A DNA stretch of 55,782 nucleotides from Poteriospumella lacustris. Lineage: Eukaryota; Sar; Chrysophyceae; Chromulinales; Dinobryaceae. Both the position numbers and the translations under genes were made by a program. How positions within the stretch are numbered: the first letter of the stretch is position 1; each line of letters opens with the position of its first letter. Under the pieces are notes generated by a model. That model saw only the letters and a program-made list of their open reading frames with translations, made no database searches and was not told the origin of the DNA. This document shows positions 18,905-30,092 of this stretch, piece after piece. Where the stretch lies: NCBI GenBank assembly GCA_008000375.1, contig SMOI01000070.1:70677-126458 (forward strand), read 5' to 3'.

Positions 18905-21081
18905 CGTCACCATTTCGTATCATGATGGTTCTCTCACTGTCAGTGCTTCCCCCGTGGTCAACTGCCTCTGGTGCGTCGTTGCAAGAGGTCGTTTCCTCTT
19001 CCGCGGTGGTGTTTCGTGGTGTTCTCCGCGTCGTTCGGTATCGTTCTGCCTCCTTCGTCCTCCCACTTCACCCTCGCCCACCGTATTCTCTCATGTTGCT
19101 ACGTCGCTCTCTCCTGTTCCGAGAGACATTCGCCATTCGTTTGTAGATACCCGCAGATCACCCCCCCCCCCCCCATTGCGTTTGCTCTCTATCCGACCGC
19201 GGCTGTTTTTCCACCACTCTGCCGCTGCCTATGCCTCGGCTCGTCGCTCCTTTGCAGTTTCTGCTCTTGCGTGGTACTGTACAGCGGTGACGTCTGTTGA
19301 CTGCGTCTACCTGCTGCGGTGGGTCTTTCCCCCTTTCCCTCCCCTCCCCGCACTGGTCAGTGACGAAGCAGTCCCGTCTCCCCTCTCCATTGGCTGTTCT
19401 CAGGTGGCTCGCTGCCTGGCGCATCATCGTCACATCGCACCGTGGCGACACCTGTGGCATGGCAGCCAGTGCGGTGTACGCGGTCAGGCGCCTCGTTACC
19501 CAGCCCTCCCCTCTCTCTTTGTCTGTCTATCTGTCTCCCCTCCCCCGACTCTTCTGCATCGCTCTCGTTGATGTGCGCCAGGATTTCGTTTGAGGTTTCT
19601 TGCTTTTTGTTTGCCAATGGCGATGTGCTATGTTTCGTAAACCAGCGACCACTAGGGTCTCTGCCCACCACTCACCTTCTCCCTCCACCACCTCCTATTC
19701 ATGCCCCTATTCCTCCTATCCCTTCTTCCTTTGTCACATCTGAACCAGTGACTTCGATGGGTATGACTTCTCTCTCCTCGGCTTTGACTGGTTTCTGTTG
19801 TGGCAGTTTTTGGTTTTGGCGTCAGTGTCGTTGCGCCTGTTTTTTGTTTTGTTTGTTTTTTTTGTTTGTTTTTGTTTTGTTTTCGTTGTTCCGTTCGTTA
19901 CTGTTGTGTTGGTTTTCGTTTAGTCTGCTTACGTAACGTGACAGGTCTTGTTTGGTTTTTGTTTCATTAGTGTCTATGTGCGGGGTGTTGCGTTTCATGC
20001 TTTTCAGTTTGCTTTTATTTTCAACGGTAGGTGCTATTCACACGCAACGTCAGAGCCACGCATGTTCTGTATACTTCTTCCTTCGCTAAAGATATCACCT
20101 AGAACCCCCCCCCCCCGCCACACACACGTGATTTGATCGCCATGCAGGACACTACAGGCACACACGGACATTGGTTTGGACGATCCGGACACGGCAGTTC
20201 TCGTTGCTGGCTGATATAGCCCCAAATCAGACGCGCGTGTGTGTGTAGAAGCTGTATGTTATGTGCGTCGTTGGAACAGAAGAGTTTCATCCTTGGACCG
20301 TTTCAGGTCGGTCGTTGTTCCATATGCAGGAGCGACAGAACGTTCGTACAGAAATATACATATGTGTTGATGAAGTAAACAGCTAAACGAAGGTTTCGAC
20401 CATGAGGTTACAGTGCGGAAAGAATGCCGTGTGTCGCGCGCAGGCATGGTTTCATTTGGAAGTTAATTTCTTTTGTTGCAAATCGAACGCTAGAACTACA
20501 TCTCTCTCTCCCTCCCCTCCCTATGGACTGTAATGTAACGTGAATTTCTTGCGATCAATCGGCGTTCATGTGGTTGTTTCTGGGGAGGAGGGGCGGGGTA
20601 TCGGTATTGTATGAATGAACAACGAACGCGTGTCGGTTGACCTGCCATACACTCGTCAGCAAGGGGAATGAAGGCAACCAATCGTTGACTGCTCGGACAA
20701 GGGACACCGTTCGAAGACCCCCAATGTTCATCACCGCTAAACCCACCCAAAAACAACAACAAAAGAGAAACATCGTGTGCAAAGCTTGATCACGTAACAT
20801 TTACGTTACATTACAGTCCATAGGGGAGGGAAGGAAAGAGAGACAGAGACAGACAGAAAGACAGCGAGACAGAGAGAACGGAAGCAAGAACTAGAAGAAC
20901 GTGACAGAAGGAGAGGGAGAGGGGAGTAGAGTTCGTAGGAGAAAGAGGGACACAGGAAAAGTTTCTAACTTGATTTGGTACCACACCAGGGGTGAGGTGG
21001 ACGTGAATAATCCATCAACGAATGCATCGGCACTTCACAACAGACCGCGCTGGGAGCACAAAAGGGGGGGGGGTTCGCCGT
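18905..21081. other. Low-complexity intergenic region
   Basis: This 2.2-kb stretch lies between the ends of the coiled-coil gene (plus) and the phosphoesterase gene (minus). The plus strand is pyrimidine-rich, with C runs at about 19160 and 20106 and a long T/G tract at about 19840-19920. Purine-rich sequence follows from 20820. Several ORFs of 60-245 codons exist but are compositional and lack coding character. I see no gene. Confidence 0.6.
20521..20823. repeat. Inverted repeat, 21-bp perfect arms (MITE-like)
   Basis: CTATGGACTGTAATGTAACGT at 20521-20541 is repeated inverted at 20803-20823, flanked outward by imperfectly complementary pyrimidine and purine stretches (20501-20520 and 20824-20846). 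About 260 bp lie between. It could be a small non-autonomous element or a decayed palindrome. No target duplication was recognised. Confidence 0.75.
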
Positions 21082-22386
21082 TTACTCGTCGAGGCTATCC
21101 AAGGCGAAGGTCCAATCCACCACGTTTTTGATAGGATCCAAGAGCACTTGATCCGCTCGAACAACGTGTGGTGCGGCGTACATGACACTGACGTTAACGT
21201 CACACATCGAAGAGTTCACCGTCAACGGCAGGTTGCCAAAGGCCGAAATGAATCCTCGTGCATCTTTCACATGTCCATGTAGATGGACTCCAGGCTTCAC
21301 GCGTCGCAATGCATCTAACAGCTCTGCAGAACCCCAATGTTCCTTTGTCTCGGAACAGTTTGTAATATCCAAACGGTCCATCGCAGGGCCATGAGTCACT
21401 AGCACGTTAATACCCGCAGGAATATCATCAAAGCGACCCGTTGTTGTCGTTGGCGCGCCTTGTCGTAACATGTAATTTTTCTTGTGGCCCCAATGCCAAG
21501 GGGCGCCATAGAAGCGAATGCCTAAAATAGTGGCCTCTGAGTGCGACAACACGTGCGTCGCCGCCGGCAGAAGCTTCTTCATACTATCCCAATCGTTGCC
21601 ATAGACTTTGACATCTCTGTTTCCCAGAACTACCACACGATAATGATAACGATCACTCACCGATTCCAACCAACCATTGAATTGCGCGAACTCTTCGTCA
21701 GTGCCGTGGTCAGTGAAGTTCCCTGAATGGACCAGGATGTGCCCATGAGGTAAGAACCCATTGCGAGAGGTCTTATCCAAGAAATGATGGGTATCAGACA
21801 TGTGAACAATACGGACTTTCTTCATGAAGAACACTGTTGAAGCAGGTGTGGAATCCGACGGAGGCGGAGGTGGTTGCATCTTTGAGGAAACAAACGCAGG
21901 AATTTCCAACTTTCCTACGGACAACTGTCTTCCGTTCTTGATCTTTGCTGATTCCTCTCTCTTCATTCGAAGCGTATCGCCAGTCGCATCAGTGTGAAAT
22001 TTGTGAAGCACTCGAATGATATCGTGCGCATCACCATCGGAACGTGGCACGGAAATTTTTCCGTGATCCTCCTCCTCATGGTTTTCCGCATCGCGAGCAC
22101 TCGCAGGTTGTTTGACAGAAAAACTGATCACATCGCTGATTCCTGGGATAGCGTGAACGGATTTCAAATCCTGACGCAAACCATCGGAGCGGCGAATTTG
22201 GATATTCTCTGTGTCTTCAGTGCTCTTGCTGCTGCTCACGGGTAGCATTGCGGGTGCGCTCGGCCTCTTTTCCAATGTTCTAGTTGGTGTTGTTGGGGCT
22301 GGAGAGGAATGGGCACCTGCGGTTGGTGTTAACGTCGGTGAATCCGTACTTTTTGTTCTAGACTTGAACCCTAGGAATCCTTTCAT
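21082..22386 (-). CDS. MPPED-like calcineurin-type metallophosphoesterase
   Basis: A single exon of 434 aa. An in-frame TTG four codons upstream is not used as the start because ATG at 22386 follows. The first about 190 residues are Ser/Thr/Pro-rich and probably disordered. The rest has the order of the MPPED1/MPPED2 family: MSDTHHF (about 196-202), HSGNFTDHG, LGNRDVKVYG, VTHGPAMDRLD and HLHGHVKDARG. In active enzymes the second and third motifs read GDFTD-like and GNHD/GNHE; here Asp is Asn and His is Arg, so two metal ligands are changed. Weak activity or an adaptor role is inferred. It is divergent with lipoyl synthase over a 548-bp promoter region. Confidence 0.85.
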   Translation of the reverse strand: MKGFLGFKSRTKSTDSPTLTPTAGAHSSPAPTTPTRTLEKRPSAPAMLPVSSSKSTEDTENIQIRRSDGLRQDLKSVHAIPGISDVISFSVKQPASARDAENHEEEDHGKISVPRSDGDAHDIIRVLHKFHTDATGDTLRMKREESAKIKNGRQLSVGKLEIPAFVSSKMQPPPPPSDSTPASTVFFMKKVRIVHMSDTHHFLDKTSRNGFLPHGHILVHSGNFTDHGTDEEFAQFNGWLESVSDRYHYRVVVLGNRDVKVYGNDWDSMKKLLPAATHVLSHSEATILGIRFYGAPWHWGHKKNYMLRQGAPTTTTGRFDDIPAGINVLVTHGPAMDRLDITNCSETKEHWGSAELLDALRRVKPGVHLHGHVKDARGFISAFGNLPLTVNSSMCDVNVSVMYAAPHVVRADQVLLDPIKNVVDWTFALDSLDE

Positions 22387-22934
22387 GTTGGAAATCAACT
22401 ATCTGCGGCGAAAGAAAAAAATTTAATAAACAAAGTAGGTACCAACGAGGAAGGAAAAAAATTGCTCTCGTTGTAGAGTCAAAGATAAGCATATATAAAT
22501 GCCTCTATGGACCAGTAATCAATGAATAAAAGAAAAGCTTCGAGACCGTTCGCCCCCCTGAGGAAATTGCAGGCAGCGTGATTTTTCCAGCCATGTTCAA
22601 TGACGGAGTGCGTTGCGCTGTTGCTGTCCTTCTGCACCCTTTTACAACACGGCTGTCTCACACCATCGACACCATACCGGGGTGTGTCCGTACAGACAAA
22701 GCGAAGGGTGTCTCCAGGATTTCCTGGTTTCCTGGTTATGCTATCTCGGAAAACCCGAGTTTCACAAGAGAAGATGGGCGGAAGCCAATCGTCATCAACA
22801 ATCAACGAATAAGGAATTCTTAGCTTTAGTTCATCTCAGAACGTGTGGGGGAATCAGTTACTGACACAGCTGTGTAAATTGATTGCGCGTAGGAGATCTT
22901 GTGTCTTTTCCTTTGCTCGATCGACTTGAAAACA
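22387..22934. other. Divergent promoter region MPPED-like / LIAS
   Basis: This 548-bp region lies between two genes read outward. A plus-strand ORF at 22578-22823 (81 codons, with DTIPGCVRTDKAKG) is open but weakly supported. No clear promoter motif is recognised. Confidence 0.45.
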
Positions 22935-24164
22935 ATGAATCTCACAGCCGTTGGTAGAGCTAGCCGTCTTTCGGCCCGACGATGCTTTTCATCGGAGGCA
23001 AAGGTTAGCTCGTCGATGAGGAAATGCATGCTTCGCCGCTTATAACTGTTTATTTCTATTTAGACTTCAACCACGTTGGCGGGACTTCGCGAAAGATTGA
23101 AGAAGGAAGAGGAGGAAGCCGTTGGCTCACCGTCGACAGGAGAACCCGTCGTTGTGCGTACCAAAGGATCGAAGAAGTCTCTACCTAAGCCTGCGTGGTT
23201 GAAAGCAGAAGTTCCACGTGGTGAAAACTACGAGAGACTTCGCGATACCGTCCGATCGTTGAAACTGGCCACAGTTTGCGAGGAGGCGCGTTGTCCTAAC
23301 ATCGGAGAATGCTGGGGTGGAAAGAAGGGAACTGCAACTGCGACTATTATGATTATGGGAGACACCTGCACTCGCGGTTGTGCGTTTTGCTCGGTTAAGA
23401 CTTCCCGCGCACCGAAACCTCTGGATCCTAACGAACCAGAAAATGTTGCAGACGCTGTGACAAGCTGGGGCTTGGATTATGTCGTGTTGACTTCCGTCGA
23501 CCGTGATGAACTCCCTGATCAGGGAGCCAGCCATTTTTCCCGAACTGTCCAATTACTTAAGAAGAAGAACCCAAAGATTTTGGTTGAATGTTTAACGCCG
23601 GATTTCCGCGGCAACGAAGAGTTGATCGCCATGGTGGCGAACAGCGGATTGGACGTCTTCGCCCACAATGTACGCGCCATCTCCCTATTTGCTTTGTGAT
23701 CATTCTTTCGTCTGATTTGAGTTTCAATTCTTTTGTAGATGGAAACCGTTGAGCGATTGCAACGACGTGTCAGAGACTACCGTGCAGGCTACAAGCAAAC
23801 GCTCAAGGTGTTGGAGCACGCCAAGAAGTCTCATGTTCCAAAGCAGCTTCATCCCGATAGACCTGCTCGTCAACTGGTCACAAAGACCTCTTTGATGTTG
23901 GGTCTGGGCGAAAACAATGAGGATATTGAGAAGGCTTTGAAGGACTTGCGCCTCGCCGATGTTGATGTGGTCACCTTTGGACAATACCTGCGACCAACGC
24001 TGAGACATATGACAGTACAAAGATACGTTACACCCGAAGAATTTGATGAGTGGAGGGAGCGCGCTCTTCAAATGGGCTTCAAATACGTTGCAGCCGGTCC
24101 TTTGGTTCGATCATCGTATCGTGCTGGTGAGTTGTTCTTGAAGGGAATGCTTGAGAACAATTAA
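22935..24164 (+). CDS. LIAS: Lipoyl synthase, mitochondrial
   Basis: The exons are 22935-23003, 23064-23669 and 23739-24164, giving 366 aa, all phase 0. Exon 1 encodes an Arg/Ser-rich mitochondrial presequence ([20 protein letters not shown]). The enzyme is a radical-SAM protein that inserts two sulfurs into protein-bound octanoyl groups. Both iron-sulfur sites are visible: the auxiliary cluster [12 protein letters not shown] (CX4CX5C, about residue 95) and the radical-SAM CTRGCAFC (CX3CX2C, about residue 125). The late RSSY motif (VRSSYRAGE) that ligates the auxiliary cluster is present. Length fits the family. The product lipoylates the E2 subunit that works with the OGDH encoded about 1 kb downstream; proximity may be chance. 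Confidence 0.96.
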
Positions 24165-24380
24165 AACTTGTAAATGGCCTGTTTTATTGTATCAAAATCC
24201 TTTGAACTGTAACTCCTTTGAACTGTACTTACAGTCAGAACACCATGAATAGTTTCAGAGATAGTTCAGTGTCGGTGGTATATATACAATGGCAAGTGGA
24301 CACGGATGTTCACAATATACAAAATGGTGCGAATAGTTCTTCAAAAACGGGTCAAGCTATATCCCATCACCATATCACAT

Positions 24381-24644
24381 TTACGGATTGGTTCTGTTTC
24401 TGGCAAGATCACTATAAGGATGAGGTCTCATGTAGCCCACAGGAGCGGCGAAGTAAGCAATCGCAAGGAACACAGCCCACAATGCACAAATAGGCCTGAA
24501 AACAGATCGAAGACGTAAGAAAACATTCATGTCAACTTGTTGTGGGAAGTCGACTTACTTCCAGTGTTGAGAACCATACAGAACCAACATGGGGACAGCC
24601 GCCAAAGAGTACCAAGATGCAATATTGAGCAAGATTCCCTTCAT
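24381..24644 (-). CDS. Small two-helix membrane protein (66 aa)
   Basis: The two-exon model is complement(24381..24495, 24559..24644), each exon too short to stand out alone. The intron is 63 nt with a consensus GTAAGT donor and a TTTTCAG acceptor, and it splits a Lys codon. The product starts MKGILLNIASWYSLAAVPML, has two hydrophobic helices (about 3-22 and 30-50) and ends in a polar tail (RPHPYSDLARNRTNP). No family is recognised; an accessory subunit of an ER or mitochondrial membrane complex is possible by size only. It converges on LIAS (216 bp apart) and diverges from OGDH. An upstream 5' exon cannot be excluded (TTTAG lies just before the ATG). Confidence 0.65.
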
Positions 24645-25144
24645 GTTATCTTCACTAAATGGTCAGAGACAAAGCAACTTCCTGCGAAATAAATTGTGAC
24701 GACAAGTGAAATCAGTGCATGAGAGTTTTCCTCCCTGTTGCTTCTTTTGCTGGCGACGGAAAACTCTTCTGCTTCGCGCTTCTTCAAATCGGCGATCCGA
24801 TCGATGCAACTCTCACCTGCCCTCCTCGTCATCAATGCCTGTTTGGGTTTCGACCCCCATTTTTCCATCTGTGTCCATCTGGGACAACGAAATAGTTTTT
24901 CCGAGAAAACTGAAGGAATTGGCAGCAGCAAGGAGCTGTTGTGTCCCCACAGAGGCGACCCAACGTCACCCCATCAAATCGGCCACTTCACTGTTCCGTG
25001 TTCCACAAGTGCAGGATTGTGGGTATTGGGTGGCTTCGTTGCATGTCCTTTTGTGTGATCATTTCTCTTCGGTAACCGAAAGAAAGACAAAGCACGTTAT
25101 CTTGTTTCAGTTGGTGAAAGATTCCTTTGTAACTGCTGATCAAG
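24645..25144. other. Divergent region, small membrane protein / OGDH
   Basis: This is a 500-bp promoter region. A minus-strand ORF (24641-24931, 96 codons) contains a charged helical stretch (DRIADLKKREAEEFSVASK) and ends overlapping the small gene's ATG. It may be an alternative first exon or chance. Confidence 0.4.
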
Positions 25145-28100
25145 ATGAGTCTCGTTCGATTCCGCACGTCAGCGGCTATCACAGCCTCCCGCTTCCGCAA
25201 ATTATCCACCAAGACCGATTCTTTCCTGAATGGATCCAACTCTGTGTATGTGGAGCAAATGTATGAGGCCTGGATCAAGGATCCTAAGAGCGTTCATGCG
25301 TCCTGGGCCGCTTACTTCACCAATGTTCAGTCTGGAAAGGGTAGCGTCGAATCCTTCGCTGCCCTTCCTTCTATCGCTGGCTCCGTCGGTGCTAACTCTG
25401 GTGCTGCTGTTTCGCATGGGTCTTCGTCGCCTGTTGCATCTGACTCCTTGGGTTTGTCGTATCTGATCCGCTCTTATCAGGTTCGTGGTCACGAGGTGGC
25501 CAATTTGGACCCCCTCGGTATTCACAACTTCCGTGACCCTACTCCTCCTCCGGAGTTGGACTACAAGTACCACGGTTTCAAGGATGAGGACTTGGATCGT
25601 ACTTTGAACTTGTTGGGCACCTCTACCGGTGGTAACACCGGCTACTTGGACATTTTGGGCAAGAATCGTCCCAATATCACCCTTCGTCAGGTTCTTGCCA
25701 ACTTGAAGAAGACCTACTGCTCCAGCTTGGGTGTGGAATACATGCACATGTTGTCTCAAGACAAGTTGAACTGGGTGCGTGATCAAGTGGAGAACCCCAA
25801 GTGGATGCACTACAGCAAGGAAAAGAAGATGCACATCTACGAGCGATTGTGCTTCGCTGATCACTTCGAGAAGTTTTTGGCCAACAAGTTCAACACTGCC
25901 AAGCGTTTCGGTTTGGAAGGTGGTGAATCTGTGATTCCTGGTTTGAAGGCGATGGTTGATCGTGGTTCGGAGCTTGGTGTTGAATCCTTCACCTTCGGTA
26001 TGCCTCATCGTGGTCGTTTGAACGTCTTGGCCAACGTGATGCGCAAGCCTATGCCTCAAATCTTCAAGGAATTCCAGGGTACGCACTACGACTTGGAAGA
26101 ATACTTGCGCCACGATTGGTCCTCCGCGGGTGATGTGAAGTATCACTTGGGTACGGCTATGGACCGCTCGTACCCTGATGGTCGCCGTGTGCACTTGTCC
26201 TTGGTGGCCAATCCTTCGCACTTGGAAGCGGTCAACCCGGTCGCGATTGGTAAGACTCGTGCGAAGCAATACTTGTCTGGCAACCGTGAGGAGGACAAGA
26301 AGAAGCACATGCCTGTCCTGTTGCACGGTGATGCTGCTTTCGCGGGTCAGGGTATCGTCTACGAAACCATCCAAATGTCTCGTGTTCCTGACTTCGCCGT
26401 CGGTGGTACCATTCACGTCATTGTGAACAACCAGGTTGGTTTCACCACCAATCCTGAAAACGGTCGCTCTACGAAGTATTCTTCGGATTTGGCGAAGGCT
26501 TTCGACATTCCTATCTTCCACTGCAACGGTGACGACCCGATGGCGGTCGTTACCGCGTTCGAAATGGCGGTGGAATGGCGCCAGAAGTTCGGTGAGGACT
26601 GTCTCATTGATATTATCTGCTACCGTCGTTATGGCCACAACGAATTGGACCAACCGATGTACACGCAGCCGGTGATGTACGAGAAGATCAACAAGCACCC
26701 CGATACCCTCCGTACTTACCAGAACCATTTGATCGCGGAAGGTACGGTGACCAAGGAAGAGGTCGATAGCATTCACACGATGGTGAACTCCACCTTGGAA
26801 AAGGATTTCGAAGCGGCTAAGACCTGGGTGACACCTAAGAATGACTGGTTGTCTTCGAAATGGGCAGGTTTCTTGTCGCCTAACCAATTGTCGCGCATTC
26901 GTCAAACGGGTTACCCCAAGGAGAAGTTGCGTGAGATTGGTTTGAAGATCAGCACGCCTCCCGAGCATTTCAAGATCCACAAGCAATTGGAGAAGATTCT
27001 TCAGGCGCGTCGTGATTCCATTGCGACGGGACAAGGCATTGACTGGGGCACTGCCGAGGCCCTGGCGGTCGGCTCCTTGTTGATGGAAGGAAACCATGTG
27101 CGTTTGACTGGTCAAGACGTGGAACGTGGCACCTTCTCGCATCGTCATGCGGCGTTGGTGGATCAACGTACCGGTGAGAAGTATGTGTCGTTGAATCACA
27201 TCAACAAGCATACCTCTGCCACGGTGCCCAAGAGCAAGAACTTGGCCCCGGAACAACAAGGTGAATTCACTGTCCGCAACTCCATTTTGTCGGAATTTGG
27301 TGTGTTGGGTTTCGAAATGGGTTATTCCTTGGAGAACCCGAACATGTTGGTCATGTGGGAGGCCCAATTCGGTGATTTCGTCAACGGTGCTCAGATTATG
27401 ATTGATCAATTCATCTCCGCCGGTGAGGACAAGTGGTTGCGTCAATCGGGTTTGACGATGTTGTTGCCGCACGGGTACATGGGACAAGGTGCGGAGCATT
27501 CTTCCTGCCGTTTGGAACGTTTCTTGCAACAAGTCGATGAAGATCCTGATTTGGTGCCCCCGATGAACGAGAACGAGCGTATGCAGATCCAACAACACAA
27601 CTGGCAAGTCTTGAACTGCTCGACCCCCGCCAACTACTTCCATGCCTTGCGTCGTCAAATCCATCGTGACTTCCGCAAGCCGTTGATCATTGCGACGCCC
27701 AAGAACTTGTTGCGTGACAAGCGTTGCACGTCGACGTTGGATGAAATGGCGGACAACACCAAGTTCCATCGTGTGTACAAGGAGGACAACCCCGAGATTG
27801 TCGCCAATCCGGACAAGGTGCGTCGTGTGGTCTTCTGTTCCGGCAAGATCTATTTCGAGTTGTTGGAAGAGCGTGAGAAGCGTCAAATCAATGACATCGC
27901 CTTGGTCCGCGTTGAGCAATTGGCTCCTTTCCCTTTTGACCGTGTGGCGGAAGAAGCGGCCTTGTACAAGAATGCGGACTTGGTCTGGGCACAAGAAGAG
28001 CCCAAGAACATGGGTGCTTGGTCCTTCGTTGAGCCTCGTATCGCGACGGCCACTCGCACGTTGAACAACAAGGAGCAGCGTTGCCGTTATGCGGGCCGCC

Positions 28101-28192
28101 GCCCTGCTGCTGCGGTGGCTACTGGTTTGGGTACTCGTGCTCACAGTGCCGAACAAAACGCCATCATTACGGCTGCTTTCAAGCTCGATTAA
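25145..28192 (+). CDS. OGDH: 2-oxoglutarate dehydrogenase E1, mitochondrial
   Basis: A single exon of 1015 aa, close to the human length (1023). It decarboxylates 2-oxoglutarate with thiamine diphosphate and passes the succinyl group to lipoyl-E2 in the TCA cycle. The N-terminus is a mitochondrial presequence (MSLVRFRTSAAITASRFRKL), followed by the E1o-specific SFLNGSNSVYVEQMYEAW segment. The thiamine diphosphate region GDAAFAGQGIVYE is near residue 395, with FTTNP and YGHNELDQP after it. The transketolase-like pyrimidine region contains LPHGYMGQGAEHSS near 775-790. The C-terminus has the VRVEQLAPFPFD and WAQEEPKNMGAW segments. ATG context is purine at -3. No introns, in contrast to most neighbours. 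Confidence 0.97.
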   Translation: MSLVRFRTSAAITASRFRKLSTKTDSFLNGSNSVYVEQMYEAWIKDPKSVHASWAAYFTNVQSGKGSVESFAALPSIAGSVGANSGAAVSHGSSSPVASDSLGLSYLIRSYQVRGHEVANLDPLGIHNFRDPTPPPELDYKYHGFKDEDLDRTLNLLGTSTGGNTGYLDILGKNRPNITLRQVLANLKKTYCSSLGVEYMHMLSQDKLNWVRDQVENPKWMHYSKEKKMHIYERLCFADHFEKFLANKFNTAKRFGLEGGESVIPGLKAMVDRGSELGVESFTFGMPHRGRLNVLANVMRKPMPQIFKEFQGTHYDLEEYLRHDWSSAGDVKYHLGTAMDRSYPDGRRVHLSLVANPSHLEAVNPVAIGKTRAKQYLSGNREEDKKKHMPVLLHGDAAFAGQGIVYETIQMSRVPDFAVGGTIHVIVNNQVGFTTNPENGRSTKYSSDLAKAFDIPIFHCNGDDPMAVVTAFEMAVEWRQKFGEDCLIDIICYRRYGHNELDQPMYTQPVMYEKINKHPDTLRTYQNHLIAEGTVTKEEVDSIHTMVNSTLEKDFEAAKTWVTPKNDWLSSKWAGFLSPNQLSRIRQTGYPKEKLREIGLKISTPPEHFKIHKQLEKILQARRDSIATGQGIDWGTAEALAVGSLLMEGNHVRLTGQDVERGTFSHRHAALVDQRTGEKYVSLNHINKHTSATVPKSKNLAPEQQGEFTVRNSILSEFGVLGFEMGYSLENPNMLVMWEAQFGDFVNGAQIMIDQFISAGEDKWLRQSGLTMLLPHGYMGQGAEHSSCRLERFLQQVDEDPDLVPPMNENERMQIQQHNWQVLNCSTPANYFHALRRQIHRDFRKPLIIATPKNLLRDKRCTSTLDEMADNTKFHRVYKEDNPEIVANPDKVRRVVFCSGKIYFELLEEREKRQINDIALVRVEQLAPFPFDRVAEEAALYKNADLVWAQEEPKNMGAWSFVEPRIATATRTLNNKEQRCRYAGRRPAAAVATGLGTRAHSAEQNAIITAAFKLD

Positions 28193-28869
28193 AAGAGCGA
28201 CACGCATTTTATTTCAGGCGCATTCATCATCACTTTTTTCTGTACACACTACCCCTCGCACACGCGATCACTTTACCCTCTCTCTGTAAGTCTTTTGTTT
28301 AGTCAATTGAAGAGATAAGAATCTTAAGTTTACCAATGAGTCTCATCGTGTTTCAATAAGCCGCAGTGTATGGTCGTACCAAGGGGGAAGTACATATGCA
28401 TGCCGGTGAGGCAGGATGACCGCAGTCAGTTGCTCACACACACACACACGCACACACACATCCAGCACTCGTGAGTGGTTCTTGGCTCAACCGATACCTG
28501 TCGACCTGTTAATCACCTTTCAGTCCTGAGACAAATCCATTGGTAAACCATGAACTTAAGCTTGTCTTGGGCATGAAAACCATCGCCCTTTGCGTACGGC
28601 AGCAGCGGGAGAGGGGCCGCCCAGGGTGCCCAGAGTGGCCCAGTCCCGCCCAGTCCGGTGGCTGGTGGCGGCCTCGTCGCTGCGGCGGCGACCGTCTGCT
28701 GACCCAACCGTCTGCATCATTCCCATGCCCAACCTCGAGCGATACAATCAACATCTCGGGGTGTATTCTCGTATTCGTGTCTGTATTTGGGTTGTCTTGG
28801 TGTTGCGGTGTTGCGGTATCGACGACAGATAACGACGACTGGAGAGTGACGAAATAACCCATCGCGACC
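28193..28869. other. Intergenic OGDH / NOP14 left, with (CA)n
   Basis: It contains the OGDH 3' end, a CA microsatellite at about 28434-28460 and the NOP14 left promoter. From 28605 onward it is the inverted copy of the NOP14 right promoter; upstream of that the two promoters are unrelated. Confidence 0.7.
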
Positions 28870-30059
28870 ATGAAGACAGAAGTGAAGAAACCGAACAAAC
28901 CGATCGGCAGTTTTGCATCGAAATCGGCCAAGAAAGAAAACCCGTTCGACAAGTTCGCCAATCCTCGGAAGAAGCATGATATCTTGAATCGACGTGTGAA
29001 AGGAGAGGACCGCAACGTGGGTCGCGCCCGTGCAAAGGTAAGGGAGACGACGTGAGACGTCCGGAGGTTGGCGATGATGTGCAGCGCGTCTGACAACCAA
29101 TCGCCATTCTCGTGATGTAGGCGGTGGATGAGCGCAAGAAGAAGCTCTTACAAGACTATCGGTCGACGAAGAAGAGCAACAGCATCCTCGACAAGCGGTT
29201 TGGCGAGAGCGACCCGACGATGTCGCTGGAGGAGAAGATGTTTCTCCGCTTCCAGAAGGAGCGGTCGAAGAAAGCACGCAACAGCAGTTTGTACAACTTG
29301 GGCGACGAGGGCGAGGAAGCCATGTTGACGCACAAGGGCCAGATCCTGGGCGAGAGCAACGTGATGGACCACGACGACTTCGCGTCCTCGGACGACGACG
29401 AGGCCGGCAGCGGCAAGCTGAACAAGGACGTGGTGAACAGTCTGCACTTCGGCGGAGGCTTTGTTCCGAAGGAGCAAGACGGTGGATCGGCACCGAAGAA
29501 AGGGCGTCTGGAGGCGCTGCAGGAGATCGTGATGAAGTCGAAGATGTTCAAGGCGCAGCGCAAGGAGGCGAAGGAGGAGCAGGAGTCGGAGCGTGTGCGT
29601 ATCGACGCGGCGTTCGACGACTTGGTGCGTTCGGACCTGGTGGACATGGACAACAAGCGGTTCAAGAAGTCGTACTCGGCGACGGAGGTGGACGACTACG
29701 ACAAGCTGATGGTGGACATGGCGTACGAGACGAAGGCACAGCCGGCGGAGCGCACGAAGACGGCGGAGGAGCTGGCGATGGACGAGCGCGAGAAGATGGA
29801 GGAGTTGGAGAAGGCGCGGCTGAAGCGCATGCGCGAGGCGGCGGCGGAGGTGTCGCAGGGGGTGGGCGGCGGCAAGGCGGGCCGTGGCGGTGCCCAGGCG
29901 CCGCAGACGAAGCGCGTGCGCAACGACGACGAGCTGGACGACTTCTACTTCCAGAAGCTGAACGAGGACCGGTACGGCGACAAGACGCTGACGGCGCCCG
30001 CCTCGGCGCAGGACTACACGAGCGACGACCACGAAGACGACGGCGACGAAGACGCGATG

Positions 30060-30092
<33 letters not shown>

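Noticed and set aside
18793-19571. ORFs of 100-245 codons through the TGTGG repeat and downstream
   Set aside because: Repeat-driven and pyrimidine-rich frames without coding character, lying in the 3' region of a gene.
25202-28207. 1001-codon ORF on the minus strand
   Set aside because: It is exactly antisense to OGDH, whose translation is unmistakable; codon bias leaves the complementary frame free of stops.
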